Shown: positions 40,209-50,465 of the stretch, piece after piece | Position numbering within the stretch: the stretch's first letter is position 1 | Layout: each line of letters starts with the position of its first letter | Assembly (NCBI GenBank): GCA_036365455.1 | Contig: JAWQUS010000017.1 | Span: forward strand, 3,472,001 to 3,536,000 | Direction of reading: 5' to 3' | From: Macrosoma leucophasiata | Lineage: Eukaryota > Arthropoda > Insecta > Lepidoptera > Hedylidae | DNA length: 64,000 bases | Notes under the pieces: model-generated | Told to the model about the DNA's origin: nothing | Database searches by the model: none | The model's input: the letters and a program-made list of their open reading frames with translations, nothing else | Made by a program: the position numbers and the translations under genes

Positions 40209-40611
40209 AGCGCTTACATTTTGTATTGCATTGAGCTCGAATTATGATATTTTTCACAATATCAGGTTTATTAAAATAAAAAAGTAAAACAGGAATTATA
40301 GGTTCTTAGGTTTTTGCGAGCTATAAGTGTAGTAATAAATCCATAAACGTTTTATTTCAATAACTTTGTGGAGGAACGGATGGAAGTGTTCCTCCGACGA
40401 AAAGGGAGGATCCTCCGACCAGGCGAGGTGGTAGCGCCTGGCGGGCCGCGGTCCAACGATTGACGTTGGAAAGTTGTATATATGCGAACTCTTGAGAAAT
40501 CTTCGCATGTGCGATGTTATTCGATTGACACGCCTTCTACCGTACTGGACAAGAACTGTGAGGTTTCATTGTATTTTACTAGTTGGCGCCTTAATGTAGT
40601 GGACGCTACAA
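40209..40611. other. Unassigned stretch with a GC-rich patch
   Basis: A patch at 40370-40455 (GTTCCTCCGACGAAAAGGGA, GGATCCTCCGACCAGG, GCGCCTGGCGGGCCGCGG) contains short repeats and inverted pairs. No gene or RNA family is recognised. Confidence 0.35.
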
Positions 40612-40810
40612 CTTCACGCTTACACTCACAGCCTCGCAGTAGGTATAAAACTGTGTCGTGGTTGCCTATGTACACAAACAACACATACACAAATACACAA
40701 ACCCTAAATAAATATCTATCTGTTGGCCATACAAATATTTATTCCGGTGCGGGGAACGAACCCGCGACCCTCCGAATCAAACGGTCGTCTCACACCGCTG
40801 GACTAGCTAG
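40612..40810 (-). mobile_element. SINE family B, full length
   Basis: The reversed head GGGAACGAACCCGCGACCCT, CACACCGCTGGACTAG is intact. It is followed by a (CTAG)n tract to 40820. Confidence 0.82.
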
Positions 40811-40820
40811 CTAGCTAGCT

Positions 40821-41143
40821 GGGTAGCTGGGAAAAAATATGAACTATTTTAAATATTAATCGGCCTTTATTTTGAATACGAGTATATACGCTACGGCTTG
40901 TAAGAACGGAGCTTAATTGTAACTACACAATATTAGAATTAACATTGCATTCGCACTGGCGAAGCTAGTGCGGATCGCTAGTCTGATATAAAAGCAATAT
41001 AATTTCTCAAAGACTACTAACCACTTTCAACCACAAGCTAAAAGGGACAACTTTCCAATCAGTATTGAGAACCAATATAAACAGTAAAACAAACCATTCA
41101 TTCTGTAACCGGACGGGCTTAATCAGAAAACTCTGCCATAGTA
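40821..41143. other. Unassigned stretch
   Basis: No recognised gene or repeat. Confidence 0.3.
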
Positions 41144-41327
41144 TTAGGGTGCTTTTCCACCAGAGATGTGCTTTGCAGCTATGCTGCAAAGATATCAAAT
41201 CTAAGCTACGAAAATATGGTACCGTTTCCACCGATACTAAGCTATGTAGCTGTACGAGAAAAACGCGCTATGAAACGCATCCATAGCTCGCATCCATAGC
41301 ACACATCCTTCCATATAAAAACATAAT

Positions 41328-41690
41328 AATAATAATGGCAACCCATTATACGTCCCACTGCTGGGCACGAGTCTCTCCCCTTTTTGGGGTGCCTGGAGCT
41401 TACTCCACCACGATGCTCAATTGCGGATTGGTGAAGGTGGGTGGGTTGGTTGGTGGCCAACCCGCTGTCGGATGTTTTCAAACTGCCCATAAGGCCTCCG
41501 ACAAGGCTTAACGACTGCTATCTAACGATAGCAACCGGGACCGTCGGCTTAATGTGCCCTCCGAAGCACGGAAATACGCATTCAATTTGCCACTAGCGGT
41601 TACCCATCACACTACCCGACCGCGCCCGTAGTGCTTAACCGAGTAGATTGCTTATGATCTACACCAGCCGCGAGGCCATGCGCGCTTCAT
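41328..41690 (-). mobile_element. 5S-derived SINE nested in the Harbinger-like MITE
   Basis: A full-length reversed copy from AATAATAATGGCAACCCATT to CATGCGCGCTTCA. The 14-bp duplication TATAAAAACATAAT lies at 41314-41327 and 42054-42067, so the right TSD is separated from the SINE head by a further MITE and about 20 bp of non-SINE sequence. Confidence 0.87.
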
Positions 41691-41703
41691 ACATTTACAT
41701 TTA

Positions 41704-42042
41704 GGGGTCGTTCATAAATTATGTAAGGCGTTTAGGGGAGGGGGGGTGTTGACTGAATATTATAACTTCTTACTATAGGTAAAGGGGGCAGAGAATCTAA
41801 AATTACGTAAGATTTGAAATTGAAAATTCTACCACTTTCGCGCTAAAAATTGGCATTATTGAATAGCGCCATCTGTACTTCATCTCTTTAACTTGATATT
41901 GAATCTTACAAAAATCTTTTCTTACGAAAATTTCTTATTAAGGGGCAGGGGGGACTAGTCGTAATCTTATGATGTCTTACAGTAGGGGGAGAGGGGGTCA
42001 AATTAGCCCTCAAAACCTCTTACGTAATTTATGAACGACCCC
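41704..42042. mobile_element. Second PIF/Harbinger-like MITE, 339 bp
   Basis: TIRs GGGGTCGTTCATAAATTATG (left) and the complement of CGTAATTTATGAACGACCCC (right) are flanked by TTA at 41701-41703 and 42043-42045. G-rich interior strings (GGGGAGGGGGGG, GGGGCAGGGGGG, GGGGGAGAGGGGG) could form quadruplexes. There is no coding capacity. Confidence 0.87.
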
Positions 42043-42187
42043 TTACTACATTTTATAAAAACATAATGATAATCTGAATTCGTTCCCACCAGTGCGAAGC
42101 TATGTGCACCAATGAATATGATTGGTGGATATCAAACGCATTCATAGCAACGTGGCATAGCACATCTCTGGTGGAAAAGCACCCTTA

Positions 42188-42524
42188 GGCGAGTGTAGTC
42201 TATTGCTTTGGGATTAAATTATAATCAGACAATATGTAGTTTCGTCTTTTAGTTGTTATTGCTTTGATAAAGATATTTACGTGAGTTGACCGAACAGAAA
42301 ATGGTTTCAACAAACTGCAGTGTTCTGATACTAATGTTAAGCCAATAAGCTAGTCTTTTTTCCGACTAATCATTGAAGCGAACTGGGAAAACCTTTTTAA
42401 TATTTAATTATTTATTAATTCTTTTTATGCACAGAGATGGTACATAAAGGCGGACTTAATGCCACTAGGCATTTTCTCCCAGTCAACCTTTGGGCAGAGA
42501 ATATGTAATAATTGATATTACACT
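42188..42524. other. Unassigned stretch
   Basis: No recognised gene or repeat. CACTAGGCATTTTCTCCCAG at about 42462 resembles LINE tail sequence only weakly. Confidence 0.3.
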
Positions 42525-42648
42525 TCGACGTCCTGCCCGATTTCCCCGCACCACCCAACCTCCTCCCCTCTTATGGGCGACGGTAGGTATTTTCTACGTG
42601 CTACGCACACAGGTGCACGTGTAAATACACGTCACTGATTAATGTCTG

Positions 42649-43543
42649 CTAACTGCCTCGGTAGCCTAGTGGTAGCAGGCCACTACTACTACGCTGAGGT
42701 CCTGGGTTCGATTCCCGGGTAGGGGGTTTTTTATTTTTATTTTATTTTATTTATTTATGAATACACAGTGAAATACATATTTGCCGATCAGCTTCACTCC
42801 CTTAAACCAGAGATGGTTTGTACGGAAGTTGCAATTCCTCATTATACTTATTATTAGTAATAGATACGTTATACAAGAATAAGCATATCATGTTTGTTTA
42901 ACAAAATGTGAATCACACGCGGGTTATTTGAAATAATTAATCTAATGCGTAAACAACACAGTAGGTAAGCAATCGGCGACTCGGTGCCGAGCAGACAAAA
43001 GAAACAAGTTATCGGACTTGCACAGGCTGTTCCAATTTTACGGCACTTATTTTTTTTTTTTTTTTTTCTCATAATTTTTCTGAATTCATAGTGTAGAAAA
43101 GTAGTGTTGTTTAATTACGTTTTTAAAATTTTTCTGGTTTAGTTTATTTTTAAGGTCGGGTGGCAGTTTGTTTATTAATCTCGGCAATAAAAAAGCTGTG
43201 GTGCGTTCTCCATAAAAATTTGCTGCTGATATTTTTTGCAGGAGCTCTTTTTTTATTTGCCGAGTATATATATTATGGTTTATAATTTTGTTATCTTTAT
43301 ACTTTATATCAGAGATAATGGTGAAAAAGCCTTTATCTCTGGTTCTATTGGGATTTTTCCATTTTCTGGAAATTTCCCAGTACCTCAAAGTTTGGTAATG
43401 TGCCCGGAGATGTCAACAGGCTCGCCACCTGTTACATGGGCCAAAACGTAACCGGCGAATCGTGGGTGTTTGCATGTATGCTTGAATGCATGCATTTATC
43501 TCTGCCTACCCCTTCGGGGATTACAGGCGTGAAGTTACGTTTT
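42649..43543 (+). mobile_element. SINE family C with 12-bp TSD, itself carrying LINE debris
   Basis: GATTAATGTCTG at 42637-42648 and 43544-43555 is the TSD. The SINE's tRNA-like head (42652-42726) and its body (about 43307-43541) are separated by roughly 580 bp of foreign sequence. This is a second-level insertion inside a MITE. Confidence 0.85.
43050..43310 (-). pseudogene. 5'-truncated LINE 3' end (RT C-terminal remnant)
   Basis: The minus strand encodes about 75 residues resembling LINE RT C-termini: IKKELLQ, FYGERTTAFLLPRLINKLP and DLKNKLNQKNFKNVIKQHYF ending in a stop near 43086. A 17-18-nt A run (T run 43049-43066) then follows, as expected for a LINE poly(A) tail. The apparent ATG lies in SINE C sequence, so the ORF start is artificial. 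The clade (Jockey/CR1-like) is uncertain. T-rich 42727-43048 looks like another reverse-oriented retroposed piece. Confidence 0.6.
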
Positions 43544-43603
43544 GATTAATGTCTGTGTTATAGAGACCAAATTAAGCGAATTTTGGCGGAGTGTCCGCGG
43601 TGT

Positions 43604-44237
43604 GCTAAGTTGAGTATTGAGTTATGAAGAGAACGACGATGTAGGTGCAAAACCAGTCTACATGCTGAAATCATGAGTGGAAAAAGATATTTATAATTGT
43701 ATAAATACATAAATAATATAATAATAACATACAAGTACATAGGGATATATATACTTACATATGAATATTACATATATACAGCAACAGTACTATATGATAT
43801 TCCTTTATGTTTCATAGACGGGAGTAAAAAAACATGATATAGATACATAGAATTAATAATGCTTTATGAAAATTCTAACGATCAATGCCAAACGTGTGAC
43901 TCCTATTTAAAAAAAAATCAAAAAGTGTTCTTGAACTTATGCATTAAAAGCAAACAGTATCGTATCATTGAACTGGAAACAAATTAAATGCCTATTAAGG
44001 GATTGTTCAAAGTCCGGCCACCGACCCTCGTCCTTGAACGAAAGTGGGCGAGCCCGGCCTTAATAAGAAATAAGTAGACCCATAAGAGATCTCAGATTGA
44101 ATAAGTAGGTACTTAGTTTGAAGGGTTGCGAAGGTAAGTATACCAATTTCCGAGATTGGACCGATTAGGAAACTGCAACCTACGTTTAAGTGTCGACTTT
44201 GCTACTGTACATCTTACCACGATTATAAATGGAATTT
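43604..44237. other. Unassigned stretch, about 630 bp
   Basis: AT-rich with no recognised gene, RNA or repeat. Confidence 0.3.
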
Positions 44238-44654
44238 AACCGGTGGTCGAGTGACGGAGCTCGCGGACGTAGACGCCACCACATTACCTAATATACTTGC
44301 CGCTCAATGGTACTGTTCAGCACTATCGTGTTCCGGTTAGATGGTAGTGTATGGTTCCGTAAAATTACAGAGACATAATAATAATGGCAACCGATTATAC
44401 GTCCCACTGCTGGGCACGAGTCTCCCTCCTTTTTGGGGGAGACCTGGAGCTTACTCCACCACGTTGCTCCAATGCGGATTAGTGGAGATACGGGTTAGTG
44501 GCCAACCCGCTGTCGGATGTTTGCAAACCGCCTATAAGGCCGCCGACAATGTTTCACGACTGCTATCTATCGATAGCAACCAGGATGGCGGCAGATATGT
44601 AATGCGGTGGTGCCTACGCCCTTGAGCTCCTACACTAGATTTCTACCAGCAGTA
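44238..44654. mobile_element. Mosaic of SINE A and headless 5S SINE
   Basis: SINE A (+, 44238-44371) breaks at CAGAGACATAAT. A minus-strand 5S SINE 3' part (44372-44588, AATGGCAACCGATTATACGT to CTATCGATAGCAACCAGGA) follows and lacks the 5S head. A reversed SINE A 5' end (44592-44654, GTAATGCGGTGGTGCCTACG) closes the block. Confidence 0.75.
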
Positions 44655-45045
44655 AAAGCGTTACGCATACGCTCCGTTTTCCATAAAAAAACTCCATCAG
44701 AAAACCACAATTACAGCCATCAATGAAACATATAAGAAAACTTATACCTGAACAGATACACCCTTTTTATCTTGCCATGTAATGTCCATTAAGTATCTTA
44801 TCCCATGAAAGGTTGAGATAAGCTGTATATATAGTATCGGGCAATATTTTAGGTACGGTCATAATGTCTTAGTAACGACTTTGTATGAATAACGTCCGTC
44901 GATAAGACGATTATGACAAAAGTTCTGAACAGATCATAAATTAAAGATCAATAGTTCTGGAATCTTTTTAGATATTCTTCTGGAGTTGGCGAGGTTCCTT
45001 TATGGATTTGGTTAAGATTTAATAGAGTGTGGTCAGCGAGATTAA
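44655..45045. other. Unassigned stretch
   Basis: No recognised gene or repeat. Confidence 0.3.
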
Positions 45046-45047
45046 TA

Positions 45048-46354
45048 TTAGGTTGGGGAAAAAGTTTCTTCGCATTTTTTAAGATAATTCAAAACACTTT
45101 TTAATATAGTTTATTTAAATTTAAGTAAAGTATGTATGTACCATTTTGTTCGATAACCTTTTGCCATCTTGTAGGGACATGACAGGGTAGGTGACAGGTA
45201 GGGACATGATCCCATTGCTATAAAAATTTTGGGACTTCTCATTAAAATACCGCGACAAGTGGATTTGGCAGTCCTCTCGTGATGTTAACCTAACATTGCA
45301 TAAATGTTAAAGAGACTTGTTGCAAGAGACCGAAACAGGTGGAAATCTGAAGGTGTAAGGTCAGGACTATACGGCGGATGCATTAACACCTCCCAGCCAA
45401 ACTCTTAATTTTTGCTGAGTGGCTATAGATGTGCGAGGTCTAGCGTTATCATGATGAAACACCACTCTGTTGATCAATTCCGGCCGCTTTCTCTCAACTT
45501 TTTGCTTTAATCTCATCAGTTGTTCGCAGTAGAGTTCAGAATCGATAGTCCTGCCTGGTGGTAATAGCTCATAATGAATAATGCCCTTCCAATCCCACCA
45601 CACACACAACATCACCTTATTGCCAGTTAACCCGGGTTTCGCCACAGTCTGTGAAGCCTGACCGGCCCTTGACCACGACCTTTTTCGCACGTTCTTGTCG
45701 TACGTGATCCACTTTTCATCACCAGTTATCAGCTTCTTCAAAAATGATTCGGTTTCATTACGTCGTAATAAAGAATCACAAATGAGTACACGGTTTATTA
45801 GGTTTCTTTCAGTGAGCTCGTGAGGTACCCAAATATCGAGCTTTTTTTTGTACCCAGCTTTTTTCAAATGCGCCAAAACTGTTTTGTGATCAATTCTCAG
45901 TTAGCTACGTCGTAACTACTGATATGTCGATCTTGCTCCACTTTTTCAAAAATGGCATCCATTTTATCCGTAATAGGGCGACCAGAGCGAGGTGCATTTT
46001 TGACATCAAAATTTCCGGATTGAAAACGCTTAAACCAAATTTGTGCTACTCTCACAGACACTGCACTAGGTCCATAAACATCGCAAATTTTTTTCGCGGC
46101 TCGCGTTGCATTTTTACCTTTGTTGTAGTAAAATTTTAAAATGTATCGAATTTCTTCATTAGATTCACTCATCTTGACAGTACGAAAAACAAATGAAAAT
46201 CACACATTTACCTAATTTGAATTTGGAATTATGTTCTTTAAAATTTTAACTTTCAATGATACCAAAACCAGCCAGATACAAATACTACAGCCAAAGAGAT
46301 CTTATTACAAGTTCATACATACTATAATGCGAAAAGACTTTTTCCCCAACCTAT
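45048..46354 (-). mobile_element. mariner transposon copy 2, 1307 bp
   Basis: Same TIRs as copy 1, with TA at 45046-45047 and 46355-46356. A local duplication of GTAGGGACATGA near 45170-45210 lengthens the 3' end compared with copy 1. Confidence 0.93.
45367..46172 (-). pseudogene. mariner transposase copy 2, frameshifted
   Basis: The frame is split into 46172-45897 (N-terminal half, MSESNEEIRYIL) and 45876-45367 (catalytic half with ITGDEKW and HHDNARPR). Compared with copy 1, a 4-bp deletion in the CTCAGTTAGCTACG region breaks the first part, and a 2-bp deletion near 45403-45408 shifts the end before the third Asp. A 6-bp deletion near 45463 is in frame. It carries TGC where copy 1 has its premature TGA. 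Confidence 0.9.
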
Positions 46355-46435
46355 TATATAGAGTTAGCTGGCACGGCGAAAAGTATCGCCTAAAGGGTTA
46401 AAAGTAGAGACACTAATACCGCTATTAAGAACGTA

Positions 46436-46692
46436 ACGTAACTTCACACCTGTAAACCCCGAAGGGGTAGGCAGAGGTAAATGCATGCATTCAAGCATAC
46501 ATGCAAACACCCACGATTCGCCGGTTACGTTTTTGGCCTATGTAACAGGTGGCGAGCCTGTTGCCATGTCCGGGCACATTACCAAACTCCGAGGTACTTT
46601 TAAACCGTTAGCTCTGATAGCCGCCGACCCGGGAATCGAACCCAGGATTCCAGCGTAGTAGTAGTGGCCTGCTACCGCTAAGCTACTGAGGC
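46436..46692 (-). mobile_element. SINE family C, internally deleted
   Basis: The head (GGGAATCGAACCCAGGATTC, GTGGCCTGCTACCGCTAAGC) and the 3' part (CCCCGAAGGGGTAGGCAG) are present. About 50 bp of the mid-body (CCATTTTCTGGAAATTTCCC region) are missing. Confidence 0.82.
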
Positions 46693-46789
46693 TATTAAAA
46701 AATGGTATGTTTTTGGTAGAAGCTTGAAAAAAAGAGGTTATAAATGTTTTTTAGGCTAATTAGATTAAACAAATATTGGGGGAAGAAAC

Positions 46790-47140
46790 CACCCGGCGAC
46801 ATAAAAATAATTATTAATACAACCGATTCTTATACCCACCAAAAATCTGGTGGTAATCCACGGACCATTTTTTTCTCTTCTCTTCTATTATTTGAATAAT
46901 TTTATTTTCAGGTTTTTATACCTCGAAAACAAATTAGGCACTCACCCCACTAAAGCAGAAATTCTCTGGTAAATGACATTTAAGTAACAAAGATTGACGT
47001 GTTCACAACAGACGTCAACTTACATAACATTCTGACGTGAGTTGTGAATCAAACATACTCAGAACATGCTGCTCAACTTTGTCTTTGATAACGTAATTTG
47101 TGGAGCGTTCACATTTTAATATTATACCCTGACATAGGAA
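46790..47140. repeat. Tandem duplication (about 0.85-1.1 kb apart), copy 1
   Basis: CCCACCAAAAATCTGGTGGT, AGTAACAAAGATTGACGTGT and GAGTTGTGAATCAAACATAC recur at 47974-48262. The left edge (46808-46835) recurs at 47630-47683. The SINE A at 47688-47973 interrupts only copy 2. Confidence 0.82.
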
Positions 47141-47231
47141 AATTAAAATAGATTCATAAGATTTTTACAAAGCGATAAGCGCAGGTGAATACCTGCATCT
47201 ATTACTTACGTTTAACCGTATATCTACTGAT

Positions 47232-47350
47232 GTTTTATTGTATGTATGTATCTTCACGCCTAGACTCTTAAGATGCAGGCAGAGAGCGTGGAGCGCCAAA
47301 CATCCCGGTTCTAACACACTTCACGTACCCGTCATGACTCGTCTCTACCA
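47232..47350 (-). mobile_element. LINE 3' end fragment
   Basis: Reverse-oriented version of the 25115-25263 family: GTATGTATGTATCTTCACGC, AGCGCCAAACATCCCGGTTC. Between 47351 and 47620 lies a 14-bp hairpin (47433-47446 and 47450-47463) and otherwise unassigned sequence. Confidence 0.5.
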
Positions 47351-47619
47351 TGTTTATTGTACAAGTTTTATTAGAAACTAATGCATTGACTGTCATTGTA
47401 TTCATATTTCAAATATCTTTTCATCGACTAAAAATATTTCTGATAAAACTTATCAGAAATATTAAATAAAAATATAAATGTAATACTACTTTGTGTAAAA
47501 AACATTGAAGCTTTGAATAAGTACAGCAATTGTATAATTTTGTATAGAAATATAATATTCTTTAAACCGTTTTTTTTTTTTTAACTTCATAAACAAATTA
47601 AGTACGCTCCCCACTGTAG

Positions 47620-48262
47620 CAGAAATTCTCTGGTAAAAATAATTATGACTACAACCTTTATTCTCATACCCATTATTACTGGTGGTAGAGCTCCAGTGAC
47701 GGAGCTCGCGGGCGTAGGCACCACCGCATTACCTAATTTACTTGCCGCTAAATGGTAGTGTTCAGCACTATCGTGTTCCGGTCAGGTGGTAATGTACGGC
47801 CCTGTAATTTCCGGCACAGAGGCATAACACCTTAGGCCTCAGGGGTGGTAACGCATCTGCATTTTGGCCTTGGTCTTCATGTGGGTGTCTATAGGCTGCA
47901 GTCATCACTTGACATCAATGTGAACTGCATGCTTGTTTGCCACTTCCATTACATAAAAAAAATAAAAAAAAAACCCACCAAAAATCAGGTGGTAATCCAC
48001 GGACCATTTTCTTCTCTTCTATTATTTAGATCATTTTATTTTTGTACGTCAAAAACAAATTAGGCACGCGCCCCACTAAGACAGAAATTGTCTGGTAAAT
48101 GGCTTTTAAGTAACAAAGATTGACGTGTTCACAACAGACGTCTACTCAGAGAACATTCTGACTTGAGTTGTGAATCAAACATACTTTGAGCATGTCGCTA
48201 AACTGTGTTTGTAATTTGTGGAGCATTTACATTTTATTATTACTTTATGACATAGAAATAGG
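47620..48262. repeat. Tandem duplication, copy 2, interrupted by SINE A
   Basis: Partner of 46790-47140. Copy 2 diverges by scattered substitutions, implying an older duplication than the one at 52165-54790. Confidence 0.8.
47688..47973 (+). mobile_element. SINE family A, full length, near consensus
   Basis: ACTGGTGGTAGAGCTCCAGT to the tail CATTACATAAAAAAAATAAA. It is among the least diverged copies. Confidence 0.88.
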
Positions 48263-48302
48263 TATTTCGCTTTTAGTAATGGTATATACTATTTTCATGT
48301 TA

Positions 48303-48465
48303 TAATGGTGGCGCACTAACATGCTGTTTCCATGGATCTTAAATGAAAACTGCAAGCTATAGACACACAAGAACAGGCGATCAAAATGTTGCCACCAGGC
48401 CAGGCCTTAGTAATTTTTATTCTGTGATCATTATTGCAGAGCTGTGCATTACCATTTAACCGAAT
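48303..48465 (-). mobile_element. SINE family A, very degraded
   Basis: ACATGCTGTTTCCATGG, GAAAACTGCAAGCTATAGAC and GAGCTGTGCATTACCATTTA follow the reversed consensus order with many changes. Confidence 0.5.
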
Positions 48466-48983
48466 TTATTAGAATTGATTGACCCTTTCCTGTAGCGTGT
48501 AAGGCATGTGTAGGCATGTTTTAAAGTGGTATCAACCCAAGATTGACTTCACTGTTAAGACAACTCATCCATGTATCCTTTTTTAAATTTTTGGTATACT
48601 CAATAATTCCGGATATTATACCACATTATTTAATTTTCCTTAATTAAATCCAAACTCGTATTGAATTTGCAGATTAATGTGAACGAACTACAAATATTGA
48701 AAAAAAAACATATAAAAATGTGAAGATGGATTCCTGCTACAGGATTAGTGTTTTCCTTTTTAAATTCTTTAAATCCTTATAGTTGCTTTATCAAAAAGCT
48801 TTAGAAATTTGAGAATAATCAGTTAATAACGCATAAATTAGATTTATAGAGCCCCTCCGACCGTCTTATAATCCGTTATAATGATGATAAACATTCGTGT
48901 CCCTCTTAAGGTCTATTCTTACTTAACTCCAGCGAAAATTTTTACTGCAATATTTTTATTTTTCGCAGAAAAATTAAAGAAAA
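48466..48983. other. Unassigned stretch
   Basis: No recognised gene or repeat. Confidence 0.3.
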
Positions 48984-49613
48984 TCCGGTCAAGTGCGTGC
49001 CGGGCCACGCGCAGTGTAGGGTTCCGTAGTTACAGAGTAAGAGATGTAATGGATAAATAAATAAATATTTTCTGTGGCGTTGTTCGAAATTTTCCAGTAA
49101 AATTCATTTGGTCGACTATTACTTTCGACTATTAGTCGAGTAAACTTGCAAGGCCAACTTAAGTATGAAAGTTTTCCTTTTAATTTCATTATATGTAGCT
49201 ACTATTGCCGTAACGTCTGAATTTCTAACAACAACCGTTTAATTGGTAGGGGTGGGGGACACTTGACTCTAACGAAAATTTGCACCTAAAAGCTTAATAA
49301 GTCACTAACAGTTAACTAAATCGAAAAATGATGTTCAGACATCCATAATATTTTTGTGAGACCTATCCATCTACACTATATGGAAATAGAAAATAAAAAA
49401 AAATATCCGCGCCTTACAACTACCCTAAAGTTACCCTAGATATTTTTTTTCGTGTTTTTATTCTACCACTTCGTTGGCGTAATTAAGGTGTATACTTGTG
49501 CCAAATTTCAAATCTCTAGTACCTATAGTTTTTGCGCTAAACCGCGGACGGACAGACAGACAGACAAACATGGCGAAACTATAAGGGTTCCTTGTTTACT
49601 ACGGAACCCTAAA
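48984..49613 (+). mobile_element. Family F dispersed element with GGGTTCC hairpin 3' end
   Basis: It opens CCGGTCAAGTGCGTGCCGGG, CCACGCGCAGTGTAGGGTTC and closes with a CAGACAGACAGAC run, then AAGGGTTCCTTGTTTACTAC and GGAACCCTAAAAA. The final GGGTTCC/GGAACCC pair forms a hairpin just before CTAAAA. A related copy lies at 59058-59600. The 66- and 84-codon frames inside lack recognised domains. A hairpin followed by CTAA would suit a Helitron-like end, but I cannot confirm that class. Confidence 0.6.
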
Positions 49614-49976
49614 AATGGAAAGAAAAATTTGACTAAAGGCAGAAATCGAACCTGTTGCAGGTTCCATTTACCTACAGCCTACATTTGTGATTGCCTAGAT
49701 TTGTGATTGCCTGGTAGCCTACATTTGTGGATTTATTTTGAACGCGTATTAAATTAAAATGAATGTTTTATTTATGTGCGGTGGTGTTATACGTTTTTAT
49801 TAGTGTGATAAGTTTTGGGAGCATATTTAGCTTGTGAACTGAATCACTATGACCATGGCACCTGACCGTAATGACCTCTGATGACGTAATCGCACAATAC
49901 TTTTAAAAATGTATGATAGTCCTTAATGTATGGATATATTGGCATAAATTAGTTGTAAACATGTTTCAAATAAACA
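49614..49976. other. tRNA-like scrap then unassigned sequence
   Basis: 49614-49660 (GAAAGAAAAATTTGACTAAA, GGCAGAAATCGAACCTG) is a truncated relative of the tRNA-like element at 49988-50115. Nothing is recognised in the rest. Confidence 0.4.
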
Positions 49977-49987
49977 TATTTCCATCG

Positions 49988-50115
49988 CAAATTAAGGAAA
50001 ACATGGAAAAAAAATTTTGACTTCGGGCAGGAATCGAACCTGCGACCTCGGTATAACCAGTCCAGCCGCGTCGCCACTAAGTTACCGAAGTGAAATTTTT
50101 CTTTCCATTTTTTTT
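49988..50115. mobile_element. tRNA-like module between short inverted repeats
   Basis: The minus-strand module (about 50019-50093) has an A-box-like TAACTTAGTGGCGAC, a B box AGGTTCGATTCC and an acceptor pairing ACTTCGG/CCGAAGT. Outside it, ATGGAAAAAAAATTTT and AAATTTTTCTTTCCAT are inverted. Its sequence differs from the 22967/38918 module, but the flanks are alike, so two tRNA-like cores share one frame. Confidence 0.65.
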
Positions 50116-50172
50116 TAATTTCTAATGTTCACTCGGATGTGCCTTGTCTACCTTCATCATTCTCTTCATTTT

Positions 50173-50464
50173 ACTGGTGGTAGAGCTCCAGTGACGGAGC
50201 TCGCGGGCGTAGGCACCACCGCATTACCTAATATACTTGCCGCTAAATGGTAGTGTTCAGCACTATCGTGTTCCGGTCAGGTGGTAATGTACGGCCCTGT
50301 AATTTCCGGCACAGAGGCATAACACCTTTAGCCTCAGGAGTGGTAACGCATCTGCATTTTGACCTTGGTCTTTGTGTGGGTGTCTATAGGCTGCAGTCAT
50401 CACTTAACATCAATGTGAACTGCATGCTTGTTTGCCACTTCCATTACATAAAAAAAAAAAAAAA
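50173..50464 (+). mobile_element. SINE family A, full length, near consensus
   Basis: ACTGGTGGTAGAGCTCCAGT through to a 15-A tail at 50450-50464. It can serve as the family reference. Confidence 0.9.
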
Positions 50465-50465
50465 T

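Larger units (their letters stand above)
41147..42184. mobile_element. PIF/Harbinger-like MITE with nested insertions
   Basis: TIRs GGGTGCTTTTCCACCAGAGA (continuing TGTGCT) at 41147 and the reverse complement ending at 42184 are flanked by TTA at 41144-41146 and 42185-42187. A 3-bp TTA target and GGG start fit PIF/Harbinger. The element itself is only about 310 bp; the rest is the 5S SINE and second MITE inserted in it. Internal subrepeats such as AGCTATGCTGCAAAG and CCATAGCTCGCATCCATAGC are present. Confidence 0.85.
42525..43603. mobile_element. hAT-like MITE interior fragment split by SINE C
   Basis: 42525-42648 and 43544-43603 match successive parts of the MITE at 36328-36882 (CCTGCCCGATTTCCCCGC, ATTTTGGCGGAGTGTCCGCG). 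Both TIRs are lost. Confidence 0.8.

Noticed and set aside
43086..43388. 100-codon gene beginning MRYWEISRKWK
   Set aside because: The N-terminal part is antisense SINE C sequence and only the C-terminal part is LINE-derived; it is a chance fusion of two repeats.
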